Shown: positions 1 to 5,722, numbered from the stretch's first letter. The stretch: DNA of 11,121 nt from Chloroflexota bacterium (GCA_963169135.1 CAUJEQ010000103.1:1-11121); one strand, 5' to 3'. Numbers and translations are program-made. Notes: generated from the sequence alone by a model not told the origin.

Positions 1-453
1 GTCGAAGTGGATGCCGTCTATCGCGGCGAGGTGTACGCCAGAATCGCCGTGTCCGATTACCACTACGACCGGTTCATCCGCGCTGAAGGCGCTCCGGTAA
101 GCCCCGAGTGGCTCTGGCCGGGTGAGGCGGGAGTCTGCTTCGGTCTGCAATCCGACCCGACGGGAGTCGATGCAGTGATGGCGCTGGTTCCGGGCGAAAC
201 CCCCGGCACCTTTCGACTGGTCATTGCCCCGTTTCGGTTCGATGACGGCACCGGGCGGCCGTTCGCGGAGCGGTTCCCTTCCTTGATCGCGCCGCGTCCG
301 CCTGCGGCCGGCAACAGCCTGGCAGTTGGCCCGGCTGGCTCGCCCGCGACCGTGGCGTCGCCCGTTCCCTACTTCGTCATCCTCGCCGGAGGCTTCCTGC
401 TCCTGAGTTTCGTGCTCATCCTCATCGGGCCGCGCAACGACCATCGGCGCTGA
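1..453 (+). CDS. Unrecognised protein with C-terminal membrane anchor (5' end cut by window)
   Basis: The frame is open from base 1 and ends at TGA 451-453. A GTG at 7 could be a start, but the frame continues upstream of it, so the gene is most likely truncated by the window edge. The visible part (about 150 residues) has a globular region rich in aromatic and acidic residues, then a Pro/Ala/Gly-rich linker (PRPPAAGNS to ATVASPVP), then one strongly hydrophobic segment beginning PYFVILAGGF and ending ILIG. A short basic tail, RNDHRR, follows. By the positive-inside rule the tail would be cytoplasmic and the preceding domain outside, which predicts a signal peptide or another membrane segment upstream of the window. 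I do not recognise the family. The stop codon directly abuts the stop of the convergent collagen-like gene. Confidence 0.6.
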   Translation, partial: VEVDAVYRGEVYARIAVSDYHYDRFIRAEGAPVSPEWLWPGEAGVCFGLQSDPTGVDAVMALVPGETPGTFRLVIAPFRFDDGTGRPFAERFPSLIAPRPPAAGNSLAVGPAGSPATVASPVPYFVILAGGFLLLSFVLILIGPRNDHRR

Positions 454-1086
454 TCACTTCTTCGGCTCGTCCACGCAGATCGCCTGTACTTCCATGTCCC
501 ATATCCCTTCGTAGGGCGTCAGCTCCGTGGCGATGCCCATCCATCCGCCCGGCAACCCGTCCTGCCGATGGAGCGAGGGTCTCGACGCCATCAGTGCCAC
601 CGAGCCAGTCGTCATCGTCGAGAGGCTGACACCGCCCGAGATCGCCACCTTCCCGGCCGGGCAATTTACACCGAGCACCCGCCACGTGCTTGAATCCCGC
701 GCGCTGAGATTCGTCACGATCTCCAGCCCCGCTGCCGGTCCGGCCCCGTCGGTCCCGGCTGGCCCCTGCGGACCAGGTTCGCCCTGGTCGCCGCGCTCCC
801 CACGCATACCCTGCGGCCCCGGAGGTCCGGCCTCACCCACCGGTCCCGGTTCCCCCTGGGCGCCGGCTAAACCCGGGAGGCCGGCTGGCCCCTCCTGGTT
901 CCAGGTCAGACGCGTCTCCTGCTTCCGGCAGTTCTCCTCGGGTGGGACCAGCCGGAGTTGCCCATCTGGCCCTGCGCAGGCGTGGATAACCGCTCCCGCG
1001 CCCCCTGATGACGTCGCAGCGATGGCGATCGGAACGCTGGACCCCAGCGCCAGGGCGGCAGCCAATGAAAGAAGATGCGCTCGCAC
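454..1086 (-). CDS. Secreted collagen-like (Gly-X-Y repeat) protein
   Basis: A 210-residue protein starting at GTG (1086-1084). Residues 1-24 form a signal peptide: basic MRAH, then a hydrophobic Leu/Ala core ending near AIAA. Residues 32-65 are a small module with two cysteines (C37, C53) and the text IHACAGPDGQLRLV and TWNQEG. Residues 66-116 are 17 uninterrupted Gly-X-Y triplets rich in GEP, GPQ and GPA, as in bacterial collagen-like proteins, which can form triple helices. Residues 120-210 are a C-terminal domain with C142 and C204 and a GG-to-SRP-to-GW pattern that I associate with exported bacterial collagen-like proteins. The likely location is the cell surface or outside the cell; the partner is unknown. 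The triplet run is short. The stop (TGA, 456-454) abuts the stop of the upstream plus-strand gene. Proline is common in the triplets, but hydroxylation cannot be inferred. Confidence 0.85.
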   Translation of the reverse strand: MRAHLLSLAAALALGSSVPIAIAATSSGGAGAVIHACAGPDGQLRLVPPEENCRKQETRLTWNQEGPAGLPGLAGAQGEPGPVGEAGPPGPQGMRGERGDQGEPGPQGPAGTDGAGPAAGLEIVTNLSARDSSTWRVLGVNCPAGKVAISGGVSLSTMTTGSVALMASRPSLHRQDGLPGGWMGIATELTPYEGIWDMEVQAICVDEPKK

Positions 1087-1208
1087 AGTGGAACCCCCGG
1101 GAGGCCTTTTCCGACGCTACGGCACGCACCGCTGGGCTATGAGGTGCCAGTCCCGGGGACAGCGGGAGTCAGCGCGGGTGTTCGGTCGCCAGCATGGAGC
1201 CACCCGGG
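1087..1208. other. Intergenic spacer between pth and the collagen-like gene
   Basis: This 122-base gap separates two minus-strand genes. Read on the minus strand it holds a modest inverted repeat, GCACC ... GGTGC, around 1130-1157. It shows no clear T-tract terminator and no promoter that I can support. I see no gene in it. Confidence 0.3.
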
Positions 1209-1838
1209 TCACTTCCGGTTGAAACGGTTGCCCGCCGCCTCCGGCCCCTCCGCCAGGATCGCCTCCACCGCGTCCGCCGCGTATTCCACCGCCGCATCGA
1301 GCGCCCGCTTGTCCTCGCCGTGCGGCACGCCCAGGACCCAGTCCGAGACCACCTCGGGGTCCCACGTGGGCTCGCCATTCACCGTCGGCCGCCCGATCCC
1401 GACGCGCACGCGCACGAACTCGGGGCCGGCAGCCTGCCCGATGCTCTTCAGACCGTTGTGCCCCCCGTGGCCGCCGCCAGCACGCACGCGCAGCGCTCCT
1501 ACGTTCAGGTCCAGCTCGTCATAAAGCACGATCGTGTGCTGGATGTCGCAGCCGGTCCATTGCAGCGCCTGGGCCACCGCCCTCCCGCTCAGGTTCATGA
1601 AGGTCTTCGGTTTCACCAGCGCGACCTTGTGGCCGGCCAGCTCGCCCACGCCGATGTGCATCATGCTGCCGGCCGCCTTCGGCTGGGTGTGGGCGCGCTT
1701 CGCCAGCGTGTTCACCACCCAGAAGCCAACGTTGTGGCGCGTGCGGGCGTACTGCTCGCCCGGGTTCCCTAACCCGACGATCAGCCAGTCCGCGGCAAAC
1801 CGCGGGCCGCCGCCACCCAGGAGCTTTCGAAACGCCAT
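1209..1838 (-). CDS. pth: Peptidyl-tRNA hydrolase
   Basis: Pth releases tRNA from peptidyl-tRNAs that drop off the ribosome, in the cytoplasm. The 209-residue product has the family motifs in order: GLGNPG with N25, TRHNVG with the catalytic base H35, KPKTFMNLSG with N82, YDELD with D107, and GGHGGHNGL with N128. These align with E. coli N10, H20, N68, D93 and N114. The N-terminus MAFRKLLGGGGPRFAADW is about 15 residues longer than in E. coli Pth. I chose ATG 1838-1836. An in-frame ATG at 1901 would add 21 unrelated-looking residues (MVPEAAAPGG...) and run almost to the start of the divergent gene; a GGGGA just upstream of 1901 keeps that start possible. No Shine-Dalgarno precedes 1838. A CACACT six bases before the ATG could be the -10 box of a leaderless transcript, which is speculative. 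L25, often a neighbour of pth, is about 2.3 kb away on the other strand. Confidence 0.93.
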   Translation of the reverse strand: MAFRKLLGGGGPRFAADWLIVGLGNPGEQYARTRHNVGFWVVNTLAKRAHTQPKAAGSMMHIGVGELAGHKVALVKPKTFMNLSGRAVAQALQWTGCDIQHTIVLYDELDLNVGALRVRAGGGHGGHNGLKSIGQAAGPEFVRVRVGIGRPTVNGEPTWDPEVVSDWVLGVPHGEDKRALDAAVEYAADAVEAILAEGPEAAGNRFNRK

Positions 1839-1909
1839 ACGTAGAGTGTGCCCAAACGCGCACTTGCAGTCGCCACCGGGTGCCGCCGCTTCCGGTACCA
1901 TGAATCCCC

Positions 1910-2065
1910 ATGCTCGACTTCGCCTTCGAATGGCTCTTCGGGACGCTCTATGGCGGAGTCATCATGCTCGCCGCGCTCCTCGCTGCCATCCCCTACGGCA
2001 TCTGGCAAGGCCTCAAGCGCCTCGGAGCATGGGTCAAAGGAGACAACCGCGATGGCAACAGCTGA
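1910..2065 (+). CDS. Small single-pass membrane protein (51 aa), overlaps the DinB-fold gene
   Basis: This short frame starts at ATG 1910 and ends at TGA 2063-2065. It is bounded upstream by an in-frame TGA at 1901-1903, so it cannot be longer. The product begins MLDFAFEWLFGTLYGG and has one hydrophobic segment at about residues 11-35 (VIMLAALLAAIPYG, then IWQGL). A basic, polar tail ends in WVKGDNRDGNS. It overlaps the next gene by 14 bases, and that gene's ribosome-binding site (AAAGGAG, 2036-2042) lies inside this frame, a layout typical of translational coupling. Its own start lacks a clear Shine-Dalgarno. The hydrophobic pattern and the overlap are what make it credible. No function can be assigned, and I do not recognise a family. 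Confidence 0.6.
   Translation: MLDFAFEWLFGTLYGGVIMLAALLAAIPYGIWQGLKRLGAWVKGDNRDGNS
2036..2042 (+). promoter_or_regulatory. Ribosome-binding site that fixes the DinB-fold start
   Basis: AAAGGAG lies 9 bases before ATG 2052. It supports that start over the longer open frame upstream, whose first 68 residues are Ser/Pro/Arg-rich noise antisense to pth and out of frame with the small membrane gene. Confidence 0.75.
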
Positions 2066-2621
2066 ACAGGTCGCCGAACTCAAGCAGAAGATGGCAGAGG
2101 AACGCGCCGCCCTCATCGCCGCCGCGGCTGGACTCTCGCCCGAAGACTCCCTCCATGTGCCCGTCGATGCCGAGGGAGAGGAGCAGTGGACCGCCCTCGA
2201 ACAATTGGCCCACCTGCTCGAAATGGAGCGCGCCTACGACTCCTGGGTCCGCGCCGCCCTCCGCGAAGATAACCCCGACATCTCCACCGTCCGGTCCGAA
2301 CCCGTCTCCATCCCCATCGAACGCGCCAACGCGCACACCGTCGCCGAACTCCTCCGCTCGCTCGAACTCGAGCGCGCCTACACGCTCGGTCTCATCGATG
2401 GCATCCCATTGGATGGCTTCGATCGCACAGCGACGAGCCCCGTTTTTGGCACGCTCACGGTGCTCCAGTGGCTTCGGTCCTTCTACCGCCACGACCGCCA
2501 GCATGCGGCCCAGGTCCTCGGCCGCCAGAGCGACTACCGCCCCAACTTCCTCGGCAAAGAGCCCAACCAGCGCAAGGCGCGGCTGGACCTTGTTGCCCGC
2601 CGCGAGTCCGGGCATCCCTAG
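2052..2621 (+). CDS. DinB/YfiT-fold (DinB_2) putative metal-dependent enzyme
   Basis: The product is 189 residues, the normal size for the DinB-like four-helix-bundle superfamily. It shows the expected His triad: H54 in LAHLLEMERAY (helix 2), and H147 and H151 in SFYRHDRQHAAQV (C-terminal helix). In this superfamily the three histidines bind a divalent metal, and characterised relatives include thiol-S-transferases and mycothiol- or bacillithiol-dependent enzymes. The particular reaction cannot be read from sequence. The N-terminus is a charged helix (MATAEQVAELKQKMAEER) followed by a Trp-containing turn (EEQWTALEQLAHL). The gene overlaps the 51-residue membrane protein by 14 bases, so the two are probably co-translated. 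Its TAG stop overlaps the stop of the convergent small gene in CTAG. It is cytosolic, with no signal peptide. Confidence 0.85.
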   Translation: MATAEQVAELKQKMAEERAALIAAAAGLSPEDSLHVPVDAEGEEQWTALEQLAHLLEMERAYDSWVRAALREDNPDISTVRSEPVSIPIERANAHTVAELLRSLELERAYTLGLIDGIPLDGFDRTATSPVFGTLTVLQWLRSFYRHDRQHAAQVLGRQSDYRPNFLGKEPNQRKARLDLVARRESGHP

Positions 2622-2782
2622 GCGGTCAGTCGCTCCGGTTGCCTGCGTGGGAGCGGTTCGAGCTTCGTCGGCACCACCGTGCGCTTGCCGCAGTGCTCGC
2701 ACTCCCGCACGCGGATCGCCCGTGCCTGCACGTTCACGAAGTACCGCCAGCGATGTTCACAGGTTCCAGGGTGTTGTTCCAT
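2618..2782 (-). CDS. Tiny putative zinc-binding protein (54 aa)
   Basis: Read from ATG 2782, the product is 54 residues. It carries C8-x-H10 (TCEHRWRYFVN) and C28-E-H-C31 (VRECEHCGKR), a spacing that could hold one zinc ion as in a zinc ribbon. It continues TVVPTKLEPLPRR. The stretch between the two knuckles (RYFVNVQARAIRVR) looks like beta strands, and the protein is basic. I do not recognise the family; a nucleic-acid or protein-binding knuckle is a guess. A longer in-frame ATG at 2851 would add 23 residues (MRGDRGVRVAGN...), with a GGGGACAGGG stretch before it. I prefer 2782 because the conserved-looking part begins just after it and a GATACT box lies six bases upstream. The gene is convergent with the DinB-fold gene, sharing CTAG between the stops, and divergent from the PHP gene. 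Confidence 0.6.
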   Translation of the reverse strand: MEQHPGTCEHRWRYFVNVQARAIRVRECEHCGKRTVVPTKLEPLPRRQPERLTA

Positions 2783-2788
2783 GTCTTG

Positions 2789-2794
2789 AGTATC
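2789..2794 (-). promoter_or_regulatory. Candidate -10 box for a leaderless small zinc-protein transcript
   Basis: GATACT on the minus strand matches TATAAT at 4 of 6 positions and ends six bases before ATG 2782, so transcription would begin at or next to the start codon. No convincing -35 element is visible. No Shine-Dalgarno precedes that ATG, consistent with a leaderless mRNA but not proof of one. Confidence 0.35.
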
Positions 2795-2801
2795 GCGCTG
2801 G

Positions 2802-2822
2802 GAAATTAACGTGATGTTTCCT
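2802..2822. repeat. Short inverted repeat GGAAA-N11-TTTCC
   Basis: Five-base perfect arms flank an AT-rich spacer (TTAACGTGATG) in the divergent region between the small zinc-protein gene and the PHP gene. It could be an operator or chance. The AT-richness stands out against the GC-rich surroundings. Confidence 0.3.
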
Positions 2823-2871
2823 GCCACGCGAACACCTCGGTCGCCCCGCATCCCTGTCCCCGCGTCTCGCG

Positions 2872-2901
2872 TTGCCCCCGTACGGAAGGGGTGGCTATAG
2901 T
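2872..2901 (+). promoter_or_regulatory. Promoter of the PHP gene (TTGCCC-N18-TATAGT)
   Basis: A -35-like TTGCCC (2872-2877) and a -10-like TATAGT (2896-2901) are separated by 18 bases. The -10 ends 15 bases before ATG 2917, leaving a leader of roughly 9 bases. This argues against translation starting at TTG 2872, which would lie inside the -35 element. Confidence 0.55.
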
Positions 2902-2916
2902 AGCCCGCAGCCCGTC

Positions 2917-3594
2917 ATGCTCATCGACCTCCACAGCCACACCTGGCCCCGCTCCCACGACAGCGTCCTGAACCCGGACGACCTCATCGTGCGCGCCAAG
3001 GCTGCCGGCCTCGATGCGATCGTCTTTACCGAACACGACACCGTCTGGGACTACAAGTCGGTTGAAGAACTTCGCGCCAAGCACAACTTCCTCGTCCTCG
3101 CCGGCGTCGAGATCAGCACCGATGACGGCCATATCCTCGTCTTCGGTATCGACAAGTACGTCTTCGGCATGCACCGCTCGAAGGAACTCGCCAGCTACGT
3201 CGAAAAGGCCGATGGCGCCATGGTCGCGGCCCACCCCTACCGCCGCCAGATGCCCTGGTTCAGCCGCAACGACGACGAGTACAAGGCCGCGCTGGAAAAG
3301 GCTTCCCGCAACCCCGCCTACCAGTACGTGCAGGGCCTCGAAGAACTGAATGGCCGCGGCAGCGACAAGGAAAACGAGTTCTCCCGCCGCCTCGCCGACA
3401 TGATGAAGCTCCCCGGCACGGGCGGCACCGACTCCCACGCCATCAGTGATGTGGGCAAGTGCGCCACTTACTTCGAAGCCGAGATCCGGGACGAACGCGA
3501 GCTCATTGACGCGATCAATTCCGGCCGCTTCTATGCCGTCGACATGCGCTCGGGCAAACCTGTGCCGGCTCGCGCTCTTCCCAGCGAAGCCTAG
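2917..3594 (+). CDS. PHP-domain metal-dependent phosphoesterase
   Basis: The product is 225 residues, essentially one PHP (polymerase and histidinol phosphatase) domain. The four motifs and metal ligands are visible: DLHSH (H6, H8), TEHD (E39, H40, D41), GVEIS (E65) with GHILVFG (H72), AAHPYR (H106), LEELNG, and GTDSH (D172, H174). In this family the residues hold two or three metal ions that hydrolyse phosphoesters; stand-alone relatives include the RNase AM/YciV group and the YcdX and HisK types. The substrate here is unknown. I start at ATG 2917 because family members begin right at the DLHSH strand and the promoter overlaps any earlier start. It ends at TAG 3592-3594, 118 bases before the ferredoxin. 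No signal peptide is present, so it is cytoplasmic. Confidence 0.88.
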   Translation: MLIDLHSHTWPRSHDSVLNPDDLIVRAKAAGLDAIVFTEHDTVWDYKSVEELRAKHNFLVLAGVEISTDDGHILVFGIDKYVFGMHRSKELASYVEKADGAMVAAHPYRRQMPWFSRNDDEYKAALEKASRNPAYQYVQGLEELNGRGSDKENEFSRRLADMMKLPGTGGTDSHAISDVGKCATYFEAEIRDERELIDAINSGRFYAVDMRSGKPVPARALPSEA

Positions 3595-3623
3595 CTGTCA
3601 TCCGCCCCATCCCCGGCTCTCGC

Positions 3624-3652
3624 TTCCCTTCACACACACTCGCGCCGATAGT
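3624..3652 (+). promoter_or_regulatory. Candidate promoter of the ferredoxin gene
   Basis: GATAGT (3647-3652) resembles the TATAGT box of the PHP gene. A poor -35, TTCCCT (3624-3629), lies 17 bases upstream. The predicted start of transcription near 3659 leaves about 54 bases of leader, including the ribosome-binding site. The ATG at 3656 is in frame but lies only 3 bases from the -10 box, so it is not a likely start. Confidence 0.4.
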
Positions 3653-3695
3653 AGTATGCGGAAGCCCGCGTGGCTTGAACGCAGCACCCGGCGGG

Positions 3696-3702
3696 AGAGG
3701 AG
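3696..3702 (+). promoter_or_regulatory. Ribosome-binding site of the ferredoxin gene
   Basis: AGAGGAG sits 10 bases before ATG 3713 and decides the start. The protein then begins MTYVITTPC, as family members do. Confidence 0.75.
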
Positions 3703-3712
3703 CCATACCTTC

Positions 3713-3997
3713 ATGACCTACGTCATCACCACCCCTTGCATCGATGTCCAGGATCAGGCCTGTGTCGAGGTCTGCCCTGTTGACTGCATCCATTTCGACG
3801 AAGGCGACGACGTCATGCTGTACATCAACCCTGATGAATGCATTGACTGCGGCGCTTGCGAACCCGCCTGCCCGGTGACTGCCATCTTCGCCGAGGACGA
3901 TGTCCCCGGCGACCAGGCCGCTTTCAAGGAAATCAACGTCCTCTGGTACAGCGACAAGGCTGCCGCCCGCGCCAAGGTCGCCGCACTCAAGGGCTGA
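3713..3997 (+). CDS. fdxA: Seven-iron ferredoxin ([3Fe-4S][4Fe-4S])
   Basis: This 94-residue cytosolic electron carrier closely follows the Thermus/Azotobacter 7Fe ferredoxin pattern, beginning MTYVITTPCIDVQDQACVEV. By alignment with Azotobacter FdI the [3Fe-4S] cluster is held by C9, C17 and C53, and the [4Fe-4S] cluster by C21, C43, C46 and C49. C25 corresponds to the free cysteine near the cluster. The second motif reads DECIDCGACEPACP, and the family's acidic segment EDDVP follows at 61-65. The C-terminus (WYSDKAAARAKVAALKG) is a typical helical end. The gene appears to stand alone, with its own promoter and a terminator hairpin downstream, so the redox partner is not shown by context. 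A longer in-frame reading upstream has no family similarity and is rejected. Confidence 0.93.
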   Translation: MTYVITTPCIDVQDQACVEVCPVDCIHFDEGDDVMLYINPDECIDCGACEPACPVTAIFAEDDVPGDQAAFKEINVLWYSDKAAARAKVAALKG

Positions 3998-4033
3998 TCC
4001 GTCTCTCGACGGCCTGTCCTCGCTCATTGCCGG

Positions 4034-4056
4034 AGCCGCTCCAAAAGGGCGGCTTT
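4034..4056 (+). terminator. Hairpin terminator after the ferredoxin gene
   Basis: AGCCGCTC (4034-4041), loop CAAAA (4042-4046), then GGGCGGCT (4047-4054): eight pairs including one G-T wobble. It lies 36 bases after the ferredoxin stop and runs into TTTCGGTTGG. The T tract is short, so efficiency is uncertain. Confidence 0.6.
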
Positions 4057-4081
4057 CGGTTGGCCCGGCGAGCGTCCGAGC

Positions 4082-4109
4082 TTGACCGTGGCGGCCTTCC
4101 CGCTAGATT
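4082..4109 (+). promoter_or_regulatory. Promoter of the L25 operon (TTGACC-N16-TAGATT)
   Basis: TTGACC (4082-4087) matches the -35 consensus at 5 of 6 bases. TAGATT (4104-4109), 16 bases on, matches the -10 at 4 of 6. It lies downstream of the ferredoxin hairpin and predicts a leader of about 40 bases starting near 4116. Confidence 0.6.
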
Positions 4110-4118
4110 GGAAATGTT

Positions 4119-4141
4119 GCGCTACGTATTGAGCGTGGCGC
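4119..4141 (+). promoter_or_regulatory. Stem-loop in the L25 leader, abutting the ribosome-binding site
   Basis: GCGCTAC (4119-4125), a 9-base loop (GTATTGAGC), then GTGGCGC (4135-4141): seven pairs with one G-T wobble. Two more T-G wobbles (4118/4142, 4117/4143) would extend it into the GGAGG at 4142-4146. It sits where a translational autoregulatory element would be expected for a ribosomal protein gene. The structure is seen in the sequence; the function is inferred. Confidence 0.4.
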
Positions 4142-4146
4142 GGAGG
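4142..4146 (+). promoter_or_regulatory. Ribosome-binding site of the L25 gene
   Basis: GGAGG lies 10 bases before ATG 4157 and fixes the start. Confidence 0.75.
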
Positions 4147-4156
4147 AACTTTCCCA

Positions 4157-4744
4157 ATGGCTGAACGTGTAACCATCAAGGCAGCGCCACGCGCCGTCCT
4201 CGGCAAGAAGGTCCAGCAGTTGCGGCGCCAGGGCAGACTGCCCGGCAACGTCTACGGCCGCGGCATTCAGTCTCGCGCGATTGACATCGATGCCCGCGAA
4301 TTCGCCCGGACCATCAAGTCCGCTGGCCTTCGTGCCATGATCGAGCTCACCATCGACGGCGAAAAGGACCCCCGCTACGTCATCCTGCGCGGCATGTCCC
4401 GCTCCGGTGGCACCGGCGAACCCATCCACATTGACTTCTTCCAGGTCGACCCCAGCGTCCCTATCCAGGCGAACGTGCCAATCCGGCTCGTCGGCGAAGC
4501 TCCGGCTGTCCGGGACCTCGCGGGCACGCTCCTTCCCGGCCTCGATGTCGTCGCCGTCCGCTGCCTCCCACTGGCCATCCCCGACTCCATGCCCGTGGAT
4601 CTCTCGGGCCTGACCGGCTTCGACCAGACCCTGACGGTGGCCGATGTCGTTCCGGTTGACGGCGTCGAAGTCCTCACCGACCCCGCCATCGTGATCGCGA
4701 CGGTCAACCCACCCCGCATCCGTGCCGTCGTCGAGACCGAGTGA
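4157..4744 (+). CDS. rplY: 50S ribosomal protein L25, CTC/TL5 (two-domain) form
   Basis: The product is 195 residues. Residues 1-95 are the 5S rRNA-binding domain (LRRQGRLPGNVYGRG, IDIDAREFARTI, then GEPIHIDFFQVD). Residues 100-190 are the C-terminal beta domain of the long form (VPIRLVGEAPAV, VRCLPLAIPDSMPVDLSGL, and VEVLTDPAIVIATVNPPR). It binds 5S rRNA in the large subunit; Bacillus Ctc and Thermus TL5 share this architecture, whereas E. coli L25 has only the first domain. The motif order and length are normal for the long form. It is first in an apparent operon with the unknown protein (16 bases downstream) and the beta-hydroxyacid dehydrogenase. It has its own promoter and a hairpin next to the ribosome-binding site. 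An alternative symbol is ctc. Confidence 0.92.
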   Translation: MAERVTIKAAPRAVLGKKVQQLRRQGRLPGNVYGRGIQSRAIDIDAREFARTIKSAGLRAMIELTIDGEKDPRYVILRGMSRSGGTGEPIHIDFFQVDPSVPIQANVPIRLVGEAPAVRDLAGTLLPGLDVVAVRCLPLAIPDSMPVDLSGLTGFDQTLTVADVVPVDGVEVLTDPAIVIATVNPPRIRAVVETE

Positions 4745-4760
4745 CCTGCCAGTCAGCCTC

Positions 4761-5717
4761 GTGACCGAATACAGCTACCCGGCCGACCCCGCCGAGGCTG
4801 CCCTGCGCCTGTTCCTCGGTTGGTTCGGCCCGCACTATGCCCGTTCGGTGGCCGTCAGCTCCGCAAGCTCCGATGGATCCACCCTGAACGCCGATGTCTC
4901 AGTCGGGCGCAAGTGGTCTCTCGCCGTCACCGTCCTCAACACCCTCGCTGCCGATGCCAACCTCGAGTGGGAGGCGGCGCGGGCCGCCGTCGAACAGCGC
5001 CTTGACACCGAGGGTCGCCCGGTCGCCGTCTGGGCCCCACGCGGCGCCCGGCTCCCCGTGAGCGAACCCGGACTGAGCGAGCTGGTCCTCTCTGTTTCAG
5101 ACGCGAAGACCATCGACGATGGACGTCTCGAAGTCCGCCGTCCCGTGAAGCTGTACTTCCGCCGCTCGGATACGACTGGCTCTGTCGTCACTGCCGTCGG
5201 TGGCCTTGCCGCTCACTGGGCGCAGTTCACCAACCGCGTGCCGGGCAGCTTCCAGCTGAACTCGGCGGAACTCCTCCGCCTGCCCGCCTCGAAAGAGGAA
5301 CGCGATGAACTCGCCGAGCGTATCGTCCTCGCCGCGCAGCAGCCCGACATCGATGAAACCCACGTTATTCCCGCGGAGGACGTCTGGACAGCCAACGAGC
5401 TCGGCTCCGGGCAGGCATGCGTCCTTGGCACCCCGGCGCCCGAAAACGACGAGTGGAGTTCCTCCCTGCGCCGCAACCTCCGCCGGCTCCTCAAGGAAGC
5501 CGCCACAAGCCTTTCCCGCCCTGCAGATGCGCGGGCTCTCATTGTGCTCGGCGCTGCAACCTACGCCGACGAAGAGAAGCTTTCCTGGGCATTGCGCGGC
5601 ATGGATCCCACGCTCTACGCCGGATATGACATCCTTGCCGTGATCGCCGACGGGCTGGTCAAGCCCATTCTCCAGCCGCACCGCCAGACCCTCCCATGGG
5701 ACGCGCCGCTCGGCTGA
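4761..5717 (+). CDS. Conserved-looking protein of unknown function, between L25 and the dehydrogenase
   Basis: I read 318 residues from GTG 4761 (VTEYSYPADPAEAAL). The frame is open back to 4722, where another GTG would overlap L25 by 23 bases; neither start has a good Shine-Dalgarno, so the N-terminus is uncertain. What can be seen is an N-terminal alpha/beta region of about 90 residues (AALRLFLGWFGPHYA, VGRKWSLAVTVLNTL, WEAARAAVEQRL, VAVWAPRG). A middle region follows with RRPVKLYFRR and GGLAAHWAQF, then an acidic helix SKEERDELAERIVLAA. A C-terminal part carries a basic stretch SSSLRRNLRRLLKEAA, then ALIVLGAATYADEEKLSWALRG and YDILAVIADGLVKPIL. There is no signal peptide and no membrane segment. 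I do not recognise a family. It lies in the L25 operon, 18 bases before the dehydrogenase. Confidence 0.7.
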   Translation: MTEYSYPADPAEAALRLFLGWFGPHYARSVAVSSASSDGSTLNADVSVGRKWSLAVTVLNTLAADANLEWEAARAAVEQRLDTEGRPVAVWAPRGARLPVSEPGLSELVLSVSDAKTIDDGRLEVRRPVKLYFRRSDTTGSVVTAVGGLAAHWAQFTNRVPGSFQLNSAELLRLPASKEERDELAERIVLAAQQPDIDETHVIPAEDVWTANELGSGQACVLGTPAPENDEWSSSLRRNLRRLLKEAATSLSRPADARALIVLGAATYADEEKLSWALRGMDPTLYAGYDILAVIADGLVKPILQPHRQTLPWDAPLG

Positions 5718-5722
5718 CCACC

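Noticed and set aside
773..889. Possible DNA tandem repeat or CRISPR-like array in the Gly-X-Y region
   Set aside because: The periodicity is nine bases, from collagen codons. There are no direct repeats of 20-40 bases with unique spacers.
527..1222. Plus-strand proline-rich frame over the collagen-like gene
   Set aside because: Gly-Pro codons read on the opposite strand give Gly/Pro-rich text. The minus-strand frame has a signal peptide and a regular triplet phase.
2034..2702. Minus-strand frame of 222 codons over the DinB-fold gene
   Set aside because: It lacks family features. The plus-strand reading has the His triad and a strong ribosome-binding site.
1534..2814. Long plus-strand open frame of 426 codons
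   Set aside because: It crosses pth antisense, the small membrane gene and the DinB-fold gene in another frame. Its product is Ser/Pro/Arg-rich low complexity, as expected from off-frame GC-rich DNA.
2806..3438. Minus-strand open frame of 210 codons
   Set aside because: It is antisense to the PHP gene, whose metal-binding motifs are complete. The hydrophobic Val/Ala/Gly run here reflects the complement of that gene's codons.
3656..3712. Earlier in-frame ATG for the ferredoxin
   Set aside because: It lies 3 bases after the -10-like box, and the added residues (MRKPAWLERS...) are absent from the family. AGAGGAG supports ATG 3713.
4722..4760. GTG 4722 as the start of the gene after L25
   Set aside because: It would overlap L25 by 23 bases and add MPSSRPSDLPVSL, which looks like off-frame L25 sequence. 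It cannot be fully excluded because GTG 4761 also lacks a good ribosome-binding site.
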